DNA of 11,332 nt from Chloroflexi bacterium RBG_16_56_11 (GCA_001796865.1 MGNQ01000027.1:17373-28704), one strand, 5' to 3'. Counted from the first letter of the stretch, positions 1 through 5,710 are shown. Notes: generated from the sequence alone by a model not told the origin. Numbers and translations are program-made.

Positions 1-744
1 TATCTCAGCTTGGCCCTCATTATCGAAGAAGGCCTGCCGATAGTCGAGCTAAGAAAAATATTGTCCTCCATCAGGGATGCCGCCGCCGAGGCCGGGGTGA
101 AAATCGTCACCGGCGATACGAAAGTGGTCAACCGTGGCAGCGCCCATAGGCTCTTCATCAATACCGCCGGCGTCGGCAGCGTACCGGAAGGCGTGGATAT
201 CTCTGCCGCCAACGCCCGGCCGGGTGATAAAATTATCCTCAGCGGTAACATTGGCGACCACGGCATCGCCGTGCTGAGCCAGCGCGAGGGGCTTAAATTT
301 CACACCCCCGTGCCCAGCGACTGCGCCCCGCTGAATGGTCTCGTGGCAGGGATGCTGGCGGCATCGAAAAATATCCGGTGCCTGCGAGACCCCACCCGGG
401 GCGGGCTCGCCACCACCCTTAACGACTTCGCCGTGCAATCGAACGTCGGCATCAGAATAGCGGAGGACAAAATTTCCGTGGACAAGGCGGTGCTGGCCGC
501 CTGCGAGCTGCTCGGCCTCGACCCGCTCTACATCGCCAACGAGGGTAAGCTGGTGGCGGTGGTCGCCGCCGATGCCGCCGCCGCAATCACAACCGCCATG
601 AAAAACAATAAATACGGCGGCCGGGCGGCCATTATCGGAGAAGTAATCGAGCAACACCCGGGGCAGGTCGTGATGAAGACCCGATTAGGCGCCTCCCGGA
701 TTATCGATATGCCGGTGGGCGAGCTGCTGCCCAGGATATGCTGA
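1..744 (+). CDS. hypE: HypE, carbamoyl-dehydratase of [NiFe] hydrogenase maturation (5' end outside window)
   Basis: HypE turns the carbamoyl group that HypF places on its C-terminal cysteine into a thiocyanate, the source of the CN ligands of the [NiFe] hydrogenase active site; it acts in the cytoplasm with HypF, HypC and HypD. The frame is open from base 1 (YLSLALIIEEG), so about 247 residues are visible and roughly 90 N-terminal residues are missing. Family marks seen are the VTGDTKVV motif, the GDHGIAVLSQREG segment, and DPTRGGLATTLND, all of the AIR-synthase-like ATP-binding fold. The protein ends PRIC followed by TGA, so the essential terminal cysteine is intact. The next gene downstream is a hydrogenase maturation protease, which fits a hydrogenase accessory cluster continuing to the left. 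Identification is firm. Confidence 0.95.
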   Translation, partial: YLSLALIIEEGLPIVELRKILSSIRDAAAEAGVKIVTGDTKVVNRGSAHRLFINTAGVGSVPEGVDISAANARPGDKIILSGNIGDHGIAVLSQREGLKFHTPVPSDCAPLNGLVAGMLAASKNIRCLRDPTRGGLATTLNDFAVQSNVGIRIAEDKISVDKAVLAACELLGLDPLYIANEGKLVAVVAADAAAAITTAMKNNKYGGRAAIIGEVIEQHPGQVVMKTRLGASRIIDMPVGELLPRIC

Positions 745-760
745 CGCAGGTGCGTCTTGG

Positions 761-905
761 GAGGAGCGCGGCGACGATACAATCTCAATTGTTGTCTTGA
801 GCGAGCTTTGAGATGGCGACGCCCTCGGGCTGGTTCCACTGAGTCACCACGAAGTGAACTCGGGCTGAAGCCTCCCGACTGCCGTCGGGATGGCTCGCAA
901 TGACA
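761..905. repeat. Degenerate interspersed palindromic repeat between hypE and the protease gene
   Basis: The 182-bp gap between the two hydrogenase accessory genes holds no convincing gene. It starts with a GAGGAGCG..GCGACG..AATCTC string (761-786), meets GAGAT..GCGACG in the opposite sense (810-821), contains a perfect hairpin CCCGAC-tgcc-GTCGGG (874-889), and ends GGCTCGCAATGACA (892-905). These pieces resemble the CATTGCGAG...AATCTC type of intergenic repeat common in Dehalococcoidia genomes. That resemblance is from memory and not counted. The element is worn and may be two overlapping units. Its right end runs into an upstream in-frame ATG at 900, which is why I do not use that ATG as the start of the next gene. 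Confidence 0.5.
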
Positions 906-926
906 GTCCCTTCGGGTGAAAACAAC

Positions 927-1436
927 ATGACGAGAGAAGCTGAAGAGCACCGGGCGAAAGAAGGTCTCCCGCCACGTGTCGTCGTCATCGGGGTGGGCAA
1001 CCTGCTCCTTAAAGACGAGGGCATCGGCATCCACGCCGTCAAGGCCCTGCAGGAGATAGACCTGCCCCCGGATGTCAGGCTCATCGACGGCGGCACTTCG
1101 CCCGACCTCATCGCTTACACGCGCGCCGGGGACAAAATGATTATCATCGATGCCGCGCGCGCCGGCGGCCCGCCGGGGACAATCTACCGCTTCAAGCCGG
1201 ACGACCTGGCCGCGGGGAGAGGAACGCTCGCCTCGGCCCACGAAATGGGCGTGGAGCAAAATCTCAGCCTGATGTCGCTCACCGGCAACCGGCCAGCCGA
1301 CACCGTGATTATCGGCATCGAACCCGAAAAAATCGAGCCGGGAATGGAGCTTTCTCCGGGACTACAGCGGATCCTGCCGGATATTATCAAGGAGGTCCTG
1401 AGGGAAATCGGCTCCAAGCCCGGGAAAAGGGAATAA
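927..1436 (+). CDS. [NiFe] hydrogenase maturation endopeptidase (HyaD/HycI, peptidase M52 family)
   Basis: This protease removes the C-terminal extension of the hydrogenase large subunit after nickel insertion, the last step of active-site assembly. With the start at 927 it has 169 residues, the normal family size. Near the N terminus is the hallmark VIGVGNLLLKDEGIG (about residues 20-34). The three expected nickel-sensing ligands are all visible: Glu31 in DEG, Asp75 in IIIDAARAG and His105 in SAHEMG. An ATG at 900 in the same frame would add nine residues, but it lies in the intergenic repeat GGCTCGCAATGACA, so 927 is preferred. The ribosome site there is weak (GGGTGA), so the start remains uncertain. 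Which hydrogenase it serves cannot be told from this window. Confidence 0.9.
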   Translation: MTREAEEHRAKEGLPPRVVVIGVGNLLLKDEGIGIHAVKALQEIDLPPDVRLIDGGTSPDLIAYTRAGDKMIIIDAARAGGPPGTIYRFKPDDLAAGRGTLASAHEMGVEQNLSLMSLTGNRPADTVIIGIEPEKIEPGMELSPGLQRILPDIIKEVLREIGSKPGKRE

Positions 1437-1445
1437 AGACATCAT

Positions 1446-1474
1446 TAGACATTGAGTTGGAACGCTAGTATAAT
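1446..1474 (+). promoter_or_regulatory. Sigma-70-type promoter of the tat operon
   Basis: TAGACA at 1446-1451 (five of six to the -35 consensus), a 17-bp spacer, and a perfect TATAAT at 1469-1474. Transcription would begin near 1481, leaving a short leader with AGGAGG before the tatA ATG at 1508. It sits just after the protease stop codon, so the tat genes need not depend on read-through from the hydrogenase genes. Confidence 0.75.
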
Positions 1475-1507
1475 GAAACAGTAAGGTTTCTGGCAGGAGG
1501 AAGCAGT

Positions 1508-1705
1508 ATGAGATTCGGACCGTGGGAGATAGCCCTTGTCCTGGTGATTATCCTTATCGTATTCGGCGTGGGAAAACTGCCCCAGGTAGGCGAAGCGATC
1601 GGGAAAAGTATACGCTCTTTTAAAAAAGCCCAGTCCGGTGATGATGAAGAAAGAGTAAAAGCCGCGCCTAACGCGAAAGAAACATCCGAAAAGAAAGCCG
1701 GTTAG
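1508..1705 (+). CDS. tatA: TatA, pore-forming subunit of twin-arginine translocase
   Basis: TatA oligomers allow folded proteins with twin-arginine signals to cross the cytoplasmic membrane. The 65-residue protein has the expected layout: a very short N terminus, one transmembrane helix (about residues 6-19) with the polar Glu7 at its start, the FG hinge (Phe19-Gly20), the GKLPQVGEAIGK amphipathic helix start, and a charged Lys/Glu-rich tail. AGGAGG lies six bases before the ATG. It is first of a tatA-tatB-tatC cassette with its own strong promoter. TatA tails vary in length and this one is short. The family call is firm; TatA against TatE is not distinguishable. Confidence 0.92.
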   Translation: MRFGPWEIALVLVIILIVFGVGKLPQVGEAIGKSIRSFKKAQSGDDEERVKAAPNAKETSEKKAG

Positions 1706-1783
1706 AACCCGCAACTAACCGACCGCGCTTATTCCCCGGCATTTTCACCTCTGAATCGTAAGACTGCCCAGCAAAGGTACGGC

Positions 1784-2101
1784 ATGGATTTTTTCGGCAT
1801 CGGCGGATGGGAGATACTGCTCATCCTCATCGTAGTGCTTATCGTCGTCGGCCCGGGCAAGCTACCGGAAATCGCCAGGACCATCGGAAAGACGATGCGG
1901 GCCATCAGAAAGGCAAGCTCGGACATCACCACGACGGTCACCAGGGAACTGGAGGCCACCCAGAACGAGCCGCCTTCCCATATTCCGAAGAAAGAGATAG
2001 AAGCCCTGGCTGTGAAATCCCCGGCGCCTACCACCCAGCCCGGGGGAGGCCAGCCGGGCAGTCCACCAATTGAATCGGGAGGGGCACCCCGCGCGCAATG
2101 A
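1784..2101 (+). CDS. tatB: TatB-like second TatA/TatB-family subunit
   Basis: This 105-residue protein has one transmembrane helix (about residues 9-22) followed by GPGKLPEIARTIGK, an amphipathic helix and a Pro/Gly-rich tail. The Gly-Pro at the hinge (residues 23-24), in place of the Phe-Gly of TatA, and the RAIRKASSDITTTVTRELEA stretch after it are TatB features. I therefore read it as the TatB partner that binds signal peptides with TatC; annotation as a second TatA is the alternative. Its last codons overlap the tatC start as ATGA (2098-2101), which implies coupled translation and a stoichiometric TatBC unit. The ribosome site before the ATG is weak (AAAGG). Confidence 0.85.
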   Translation: MDFFGIGGWEILLILIVVLIVVGPGKLPEIARTIGKTMRAIRKASSDITTTVTRELEATQNEPPSHIPKKEIEALAVKSPAPTTQPGGGQPGSPPIESGGAPRAQ

Positions 2102-2823
2102 CTGATGCGGGAGGGAAGCTCACTCTGCTCGGTCATTTCCAGGAGCTACGCCGGCGCCTCATCCGGGTAGTTATCGCCGTCGTCATCACGACGACTCTTT
2201 CCTTTGTCTTTTACCAGTGGATATTTTATATCCTGATTCTCCCGGCCCAGGGCATAAACCTCATTTTTACCGAGATGACAGAGATGCTGGGCACGACGAT
2301 GAAGGTGTGCCTGGCCAGCGGCCTTATCCTGGCGATGCCGTATATCACCCTGCAGGTTATCATGTTCATACAGCCGGCGCTCACCTCCCGTGAAAAGAAA
2401 TACCTATACGTCGTCATGCCGTGGGTGGCTATCATGTTCATCGGGGGGGTGGTCTTCGGCTATTTCGTCCTGCTCCCGCCGGCGACCCGGTTCCTGCTGA
2501 GCTTCGGCAGCGACATCGCCACGCCGCAGATAAAAATCGGCAACTACATCTCGCTCATCACCCGCCTGCTGCTGGCCATCGGGCTGGTCTTCGAGATGCC
2601 GGTGGTGATGACCTTCCTGGCGAGGATAGGCATCGTCAAACCCGACTGGCTGGCCGGCAAGCGCCGGATGGCCATTATCATCGCTTTTGTTCTCTCGGCC
2701 GTTATCACCCCGACCTTCGACCCCATCAACCAGAGCCTGGTAGCGATACCGCTGATTATCCTTTACGAGCTGAGCATCTGGCTGGCCAGGCTGGTATACC
2801 GCGAGAAAAAACCGGCGGTATAA
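2098..2823 (+). CDS. tatC: TatC, signal-peptide receptor of twin-arginine translocase
   Basis: TatC is the polytopic receptor that recognises the twin-arginine motif. The 241 residues contain the cytosolic N-terminal motif LGHFQELRRRL (residues 11-21, with the conserved Glu16) and six hydrophobic segments near residues 22-40, 70-92, 105-126, 153-176, 190-206 and 213-229. FEMPVVMTFLARIGIV in the fourth carries the intramembrane glutamate expected there. ITPTFDPINQSLVAIPL before the last helix is also typical. It overlaps the tatB-like gene by four bases. No hairpin terminator follows; the selC promoter starts 25 bp after the stop. Confidence 0.96.
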   Translation: MTDAGGKLTLLGHFQELRRRLIRVVIAVVITTTLSFVFYQWIFYILILPAQGINLIFTEMTEMLGTTMKVCLASGLILAMPYITLQVIMFIQPALTSREKKYLYVVMPWVAIMFIGGVVFGYFVLLPPATRFLLSFGSDIATPQIKIGNYISLITRLLLAIGLVFEMPVVMTFLARIGIVKPDWLAGKRRMAIIIAFVLSAVITPTFDPINQSLVAIPLIILYELSIWLARLVYREKKPAV

Positions 2824-2847
2824 AACTGCGGATAGTCCGGAACCATC

Positions 2848-2876
2848 TTGATACCGCCGATGGCGTGCGTTATACT
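2848..2876 (+). promoter_or_regulatory. Promoter of selC
   Basis: TTGATA at 2848-2853 and TATACT at 2871-2876 with an exact 17-bp spacer, each five of six to consensus. The -10 lies 12 bp before the first base of the tRNA, so transcription starts a few bases upstream of mature selC. The promoter lies outside the duplicated part of the tRNA, so the second, partial copy further right does not have it. Confidence 0.75.
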
Positions 2877-2888
2877 TATCCCGTCCGG

Positions 2889-2985
2889 GGGAGCGGATGA
2901 GTCCCGGTGGGCTTCGCGGACTTCAAATCCGTTGGGGGGCACTTTAAGTGTCTTCGGTGGGTTCGACTCCCATGCGCTCCCGCCA
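2889..2985 (+). tRNA. selC: tRNA-Sec (anticodon UCA)
   Basis: This is the tRNA that carries selenocysteine to UGA codons. The 97-nt sequence folds as a bacterial tRNA-Sec: long acceptor stem (GGGAGCG/CGCTCCC, the eighth pair being a G-G mismatch as I draw it), six-pair D stem GAGTCC/GGGCTT with CGGT loop, anticodon loop CTTCAAA (anticodon TCA at 2922-2924 with neighbours CT and AA), long variable arm closed by GGCACT/AGTGTC, T stem GTGGG/CCCAT with loop TTCGACT, discriminator G and an encoded CCA. It aligns along its length with the E. coli selC layout. It has its own promoter. The 3' two-thirds are duplicated about 0.6 kb downstream, so this gene served as an integration target. selB and selA lie further right in the same window. 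Confidence 0.95.
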
Positions 2986-2988
2986 GAT
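2925..2988 (+). repeat. Left copy of 64-bp selC-derived direct repeat (attL-like)
   Basis: The stretch from just after the anticodon (AAATCCG...) through the encoded CCA plus GAT is repeated at 3512-3575 with one difference (T2958 here, C3545 there). This copy completes a functional selC, as usual when an element integrates into a tRNA 3' end and restores the gene. Confidence 0.85.
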
Positions 2989-3027
2989 ATAATTATGATG
3001 ATTATACTTAATTGATTTTTATGTTCC

Positions 3028-3045
3028 ATGATTATTAATAATCAT
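3028..3045. promoter_or_regulatory. Perfect 18-bp AT-rich palindrome before the SnoaL-like gene
   Basis: ATGATTATTAATAATCAT is its own reverse complement and ends one base before the GGAGG ribosome site of the SnoaL-like gene. It could be an operator for a dimeric repressor (MarR- or TetR-type sites are often such palindromes) or, in RNA, a hairpin at the ribosome site. No regulator gene is next to it. A possible -35 (TTGATT, 3013-3018) lies just upstream, but a matching -10 would fall within the palindrome, so the promoter is unresolved. Confidence 0.5.
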
Positions 3046-3058
3046 TGGAGGAAGTACG

Positions 3059-3472
3059 ATGTCCGTTGAAGAAAAGAATAAAAAAGCTGTGTATCGCCTG
3101 AATGAAGCAGTAAATAAAGGAAACTTTTCAATCTTCCCTGACATGTTTGCTCCTAATTACGTTTATCATACCAATCCTGAAATCAAAGGAGTTGAAGGAT
3201 TTCAGTCATTACAAACAATGATGAGAAATGCCTTCCCGGATTATCACGAAAAGATTGAATACATATTTGCCGAAGGTGATATGGTAGCACAATTTTATTT
3301 GTTGACAGGTACTTTTAAAGGTGCACTGGCCGGGACAAGCCCGACTGGTAAACATTTATCCTTCCCGGTGGTGGTTTTATCCCGTTTTGAGAATGGAAAA
3401 CAAGTGGAAGCTTGGAACTATAGTGATTCACTGACGATGACACAACAGTTAGGTATCGGTTCCCAGGGATAA
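3059..3472 (+). CDS. SnoaL-like (NTF2-fold) ester cyclase family protein
   Basis: The 137-residue protein matches the SnoaL-like polyketide cyclase family, small alpha+beta barrels of the NTF2 fold that form dimers or tetramers with a hydrophobic pocket. Seen in order: an N-terminal helix (residues 1-30), NYVYHTNPEIKGVEGF, the family's AFPDYHEKIEYIFAEGDMVAQFY with the acidic/His pair, the GTFKGALAGTSPTGKH turn, and FENGKQVEAWNYSDSLTMTQQLG near the end. In the named enzymes an Asp and His perform the aldol ring closure, but most members have no known substrate and no polyketide genes are present. GGAGG lies seven bases before the ATG. It is the only gene of the AT-rich insert behind selC, and its base composition differs clearly from its neighbours, a sign of transfer. 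Confidence 0.85.
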   Translation: MSVEEKNKKAVYRLNEAVNKGNFSIFPDMFAPNYVYHTNPEIKGVEGFQSLQTMMRNAFPDYHEKIEYIFAEGDMVAQFYLLTGTFKGALAGTSPTGKHLSFPVVVLSRFENGKQVEAWNYSDSLTMTQQLGIGSQG

Positions 3473-3511
3473 TTTCTGAATGTTTATTATCAGTACAAAT
3501 CCTCAACCGTT

Positions 3512-3575
3512 AAATCCGTTGGGGGGCACTTTAAGTGTCTTCGGCGGGTTCGACTCCCATGCGCTCCCGCCAGAT
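3512..3575 (+). repeat. Right copy of selC repeat: truncated tRNA-Sec (attR-like)
   Basis: Identical to 2925-2988 at 63 of 64 positions. It lacks the acceptor 5' strand, the D arm, the anticodon and the promoter, so it cannot be a tRNA. The one change (C3545) breaks a T-stem pair opposite A3559, consistent with release from selection or with an origin in the element. It ends 31 bp before the stop codon of the prepilin gene on the other strand. Confidence 0.85.
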
Positions 3576-3606
3576 TAGATTCGGGAGACAAAAAAGAGGG
3601 GTCCGG

Positions 3607-3996
3607 CTACGGTATCGTCTGGAGGATGACGCCGCCGTCCTGGGATATCGTGTAGGTGCATTCGGTCTTGACCGTACCATCGGTGTCAAGGCCGATAACG
3701 TAAGAGCTTAACATCTTGGTCGAATTGTCCGTCGTGACCAGGTCCATGTCGCTGATATCTGTATATTCGTTATCCAGTATGTTATTGGTGCTATCGTAAA
3801 GCATGCCCATGACGGCCGTCTGAATATTATGGAGCTCGGCCTGGTACGATTCTTCTTTCCCCTTGCCGAGAAACTTGCCGACGTTCGGGATGGCCACCGC
3901 CGCCAGCGCCCCGAGTATGGCCACGACCACTAAAAGCTCAATGAGTGTGAATCCCTTTTCCCCGGATTTAAAAAAAGAGGTGAGTTTATTCATCAT
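3607..3996 (-). CDS. Type IV prepilin-like protein (class III signal, GspG/PilA type)
   Basis: A 129-residue pilin or pseudopilin subunit. The short basic leader ends in GEKG and is followed by FTLIELLVVVAILGALAAVAIPNV. Prepilin peptidase would cut between Gly15 and Phe16, leaving an N-methylated Phe and the conserved Glu at mature position 5 (residue 20). The hydrophobic helix continues to about residue 40, then a helical AELHNIQTAVMGMLYDS segment and a small Thr/Asp-rich globular end (TVKTECTYTISQDGG). The frame extends to an ATG at 4116, but that would overlap the upstream gene. GGGAGGT lies five bases before the ATG at 3996 and fixes the start. No assembly ATPase, peptidase or secretin is in the window, so its pilus or secretion system is elsewhere. 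Confidence 0.88.
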   Translation of the reverse strand: MMNKLTSFFKSGEKGFTLIELLVVVAILGALAAVAIPNVGKFLGKGKEESYQAELHNIQTAVMGMLYDSTNNILDNEYTDISDMDLVTTDNSTKMLSSYVIGLDTDGTVKTECTYTISQDGGVILQTIP

Positions 3997-4021
3997 GGTT
4001 ACCTCCCGGGGGACAGGCCGG

Positions 4022-4249
4022 TTAAGAGCCGACCATCTCCACCTTGTCGAGGTCGAGGACCGCCCCATCATTCCGGTCCTGAGGCTCCCGGTGGACGGGC
4101 TCACCGCTCGAGGCATTTCTCATCAGCTCCAGGCAGGTCTCCAGTTTTTGCAGGAGCTTGTTCAGCTCCTGCTGGGCACCTTCCAGATGCGAGTCGGCCT
4201 GCTGATAATTAGTCGCAGCCATCCTGAAAAGTCCATCAGTCTCAAGCAT
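4022..4249 (-). CDS. Small helical hypothetical protein upstream of the prepilin
   Basis: I do not recognise this 75-residue protein. Residues about 8-45 (AATNYQQADSHLEGAQQELNKLLQKLETCLELMRNAS) should form a long amphipathic helix with leucines at heptad-like spacing; the tail is acidic and polar. There is no signal peptide or membrane segment. GGGAGGTTACGATAA precedes the ATG, almost the same leader as the prepilin's GGGAGGTAACC. Its stop codon lies 25 bp before the prepilin start, so the two form an operon. A helper role in pilin handling is only a guess from position. The start and strand are supported by the ribosome site and spacing rather than by homology. Confidence 0.65.
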   Translation of the reverse strand: MLETDGLFRMAATNYQQADSHLEGAQQELNKLLQKLETCLELMRNASSGEPVHREPQDRNDGAVLDLDKVEMVGS

Positions 4250-4308
4250 TTATCGTAACCTCCCGTGCTTTCATTACAACCGGGTAATGCGTCAACCCGT
4301 ACCTATTA

Positions 4309-4337
4309 ATTTTATGCGTAAACACATTTGATGTATA
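4309..4337 (-). promoter_or_regulatory. Candidate promoter of the prepilin operon
   Basis: On the - strand TATACA (4332-4337), 17 bp, then TAAAAT (4309-4314), four and five of six to consensus. The leader to the first ATG at 4249 would be about 53 nt and contains an inverted repeat CGGGT (4281-4285) / ACCCG (4295-4299) that could form a small hairpin. The rest of the 271-bp spacer 4250-4520 is AT-rich; apart from this candidate, an ACTTAAGT palindrome (4388-4395), a repeated TACTAT (4410 and 4420) and the inverted repeat at 4486, I see nothing in it. Confidence 0.4.
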
Positions 4338-4485
4338 TGGCCTTTTAGTAATGCGGAAAAGTCAGGTAATTTTAAATACGAACCGGTACTTAAGTCAGGG
4401 GTAACAAGATACTATGTGGTACTATCTAGCTATATCATACCTAACAGCAATAAACTAGAATGTATCAGGATATAAATTAATTACC

Positions 4486-4500
4486 TTCGTTGACAACGAA
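4486..4500. promoter_or_regulatory. Inverted repeat TTCGTT-gac-AACGAA before the coiled-coil gene
   Basis: A perfect six-base inverted repeat with a three-base centre, 21 bp before the ATG at 4521. It could be an operator or a leader hairpin near the ribosome site. A clear promoter for this gene was not found; TATAAA at 4471-4476 has no good -35 partner. Confidence 0.35.
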
Positions 4501-4520
4501 ATCGCGTGAGGGCAGCAGAC

Positions 4521-5678
4521 ATGTCTAAATCAGATGCCGATGCGAAGATAAGCTCGGACGAGTTTTCCCGCATTTTCGACGAATACCGCGCTAAAATCCA
4601 GGAGATTACGCGCAAGACAGACAAGAACGTCTCCCCGGCCGGGAAATCGCCGGGCGGCGCCGGGGACAGCATCAGCGAGAAGCTGGAAGAAATCGTTGTA
4701 TCACGTTTGCCGGAAACATCAGCCCGGCCGACGCACCTCACCGAGCACCCGGCTCCGGAATCGGCCGCCATCATCAACAAGGCCAGACACGAGGCCCAGC
4801 AAATTATCGAGGAAGCCGAAGAAAGCGCCCGCAGAGAGGCCAAGAAGAGGACGAGGTCGCAAGTAGAGAAAATACTGGAAAAAGCCCAGAATGATGCCGA
4901 AGACCTCATCCTCCAGGCGCGCAAAGTCGCCGAGAAAGAGCGCGACGAAATTCTCAGCACCTCGAAACAGCAGGCCGAATACCTTATCAAAGAGCTTACC
5001 GAGCGGTGCCGGCAGGAAACCCGGACACAGTCTACACAGGCCGTCGCCCAGGCCAGAGAAAAAGCCAAGAAAATGATGGGTGACATTATCGCCAGCAGCG
5101 CGGAAATCAGCCGGCTGGTCACTGAAATCGTGAACCGCGCCAGGACGTCATTTTTCGAGTTCGAGACGAAGATACAAAAAGAAACGGATGAGCTGATTAA
5201 GGCAATAGCAGAGACGCAGAACGCGCTGAAACAGGTCACATCTACCAGCTGGGAGGAAGGGGAAATAAAGCCGGTCCCCACCAAGGACGTCACGCCGGTA
5301 GCCGCACCCAGCAAGAACAAGGAAGAATATTCCGGGAAGAACAAGGAAGTATTTACCAGCCCGACACTGATGGTACACCTGCTCGGCGAAAAATCCAACG
5401 GTAAGAACGGCACGCAGCCTCTTTTCCGCGGACAGGTGGAGATGAAGTCGGTATCGTCCTCATTCGACTACCAGTACCTGAAAAACCTGAAAAAATACCT
5501 CATTCACATACCTAAAATTAAATACCTCCAGGAGTCCGCCTCGGAAAAAGAGATGACGGTGCTTTTCGAGGTGCAGGAACCGCTGCCGCTGATGGAGATA
5601 CTGAAAAACATCCCGCTGGTTGACCGCGTCGTTGGCGAGTCGGATGATATCAGCGTCGTCTTCAAGGGCCTGACCTAG
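4521..5678 (+). CDS. Coiled-coil protein with small C-terminal domain, function unknown
   Basis: A 385-residue soluble protein with no signal peptide or membrane segment. A variable, Gly/Pro-rich N-terminal part (to about residue 75) leads into a long Glu/Lys/Arg/Ala-rich helix (about 80-235, INKARHEAQQIIEEAEESARREAKK onward). That helix resembles the stalks of F-type ATPase subunit b or DivIVA-like proteins in composition only. A Lys/Pro linker follows, then a compact domain of about 90 residues (LFRGQVEMKS...LPLMEILKNIPLVDRVVGE). Its pattern, beta strand, LKNLKKYL helix, strand and LMEILKNIP helix, suggests a small ferredoxin-like fold that I recall from other Chloroflexota proteins but cannot name. 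GAGGG about eight bases upstream supports ATG 4521 over the GTG at 4506. It is a single gene facing mscS tail to tail. Confidence 0.8.
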   Translation: MSKSDADAKISSDEFSRIFDEYRAKIQEITRKTDKNVSPAGKSPGGAGDSISEKLEEIVVSRLPETSARPTHLTEHPAPESAAIINKARHEAQQIIEEAEESARREAKKRTRSQVEKILEKAQNDAEDLILQARKVAEKERDEILSTSKQQAEYLIKELTERCRQETRTQSTQAVAQAREKAKKMMGDIIASSAEISRLVTEIVNRARTSFFEFETKIQKETDELIKAIAETQNALKQVTSTSWEEGEIKPVPTKDVTPVAAPSKNKEEYSGKNKEVFTSPTLMVHLLGEKSNGKNGTQPLFRGQVEMKSVSSSFDYQYLKNLKKYLIHIPKIKYLQESASEKEMTVLFEVQEPLPLMEILKNIPLVDRVVGESDDISVVFKGLT

Positions 5679-5692
5679 CCGGCAATGAAGAT

Positions 5693-5710
5693 AGCCCGGC
5701 ATATCGGGTT
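5693..5710. terminator. Possible bidirectional terminator between convergent genes
   Basis: AGCCCG-gcatat-CGGGTT, a six-pair stem (one G-T), lies in the 31-bp gap between the coiled-coil gene and mscS and touches the mscS stop codon. The T-tracts on both sides are poor, so this is a weak call based mainly on position. Confidence 0.35.

Larger units (their letters stand above)
2989..3575 (+). mobile_element. Mini-island or remnant integrated at selC
   Basis: A 523-bp AT-rich insert (2989-3511) plus one copy of the 64-bp selC repeat (3512-3575). The insert holds a single gene of SnoaL type and no integrase, excisionase or replication gene. By hand count one 60-base line of the insert gene (3061-3120) is about 37% G+C against about 58% for a line of tatC (2581-2640), so the insert is compositionally foreign. 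Insertion at the 3' end of selC is a well-known route for phages and islands in enterobacteria. The element is either the decayed remainder of a larger island or a small passenger mobilised by an integrase elsewhere. An integron-like or recombination origin cannot be excluded. Confidence 0.7.

Noticed and set aside
528..1259. A 243-residue - strand frame over the hypE end and the protease gene
   Set aside because: It crosses two well-identified genes and the repeat between them, and its composition (Arg, Ser and His rich) is that of an antisense reading.
2763..3029. A - strand frame crossing the tRNA-Sec gene
   Set aside because: It spans the tail of tatC and the whole tRNA; it is an antisense artefact. 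Reading through a tRNA gene often gives short spurious proteins.
3481..3600. The two selC repeats as a CRISPR or tandem array
   Set aside because: There are only two copies, 587 bp apart, and both are clearly pieces of tRNA-Sec.
3997..4116. A longer N terminus for the prepilin, starting at 4116
   Set aside because: It would overlap the upstream small gene, places 40 unlikely residues before a standard prepilin leader, and ignores the good GGGAGGT site before the ATG at 3996.
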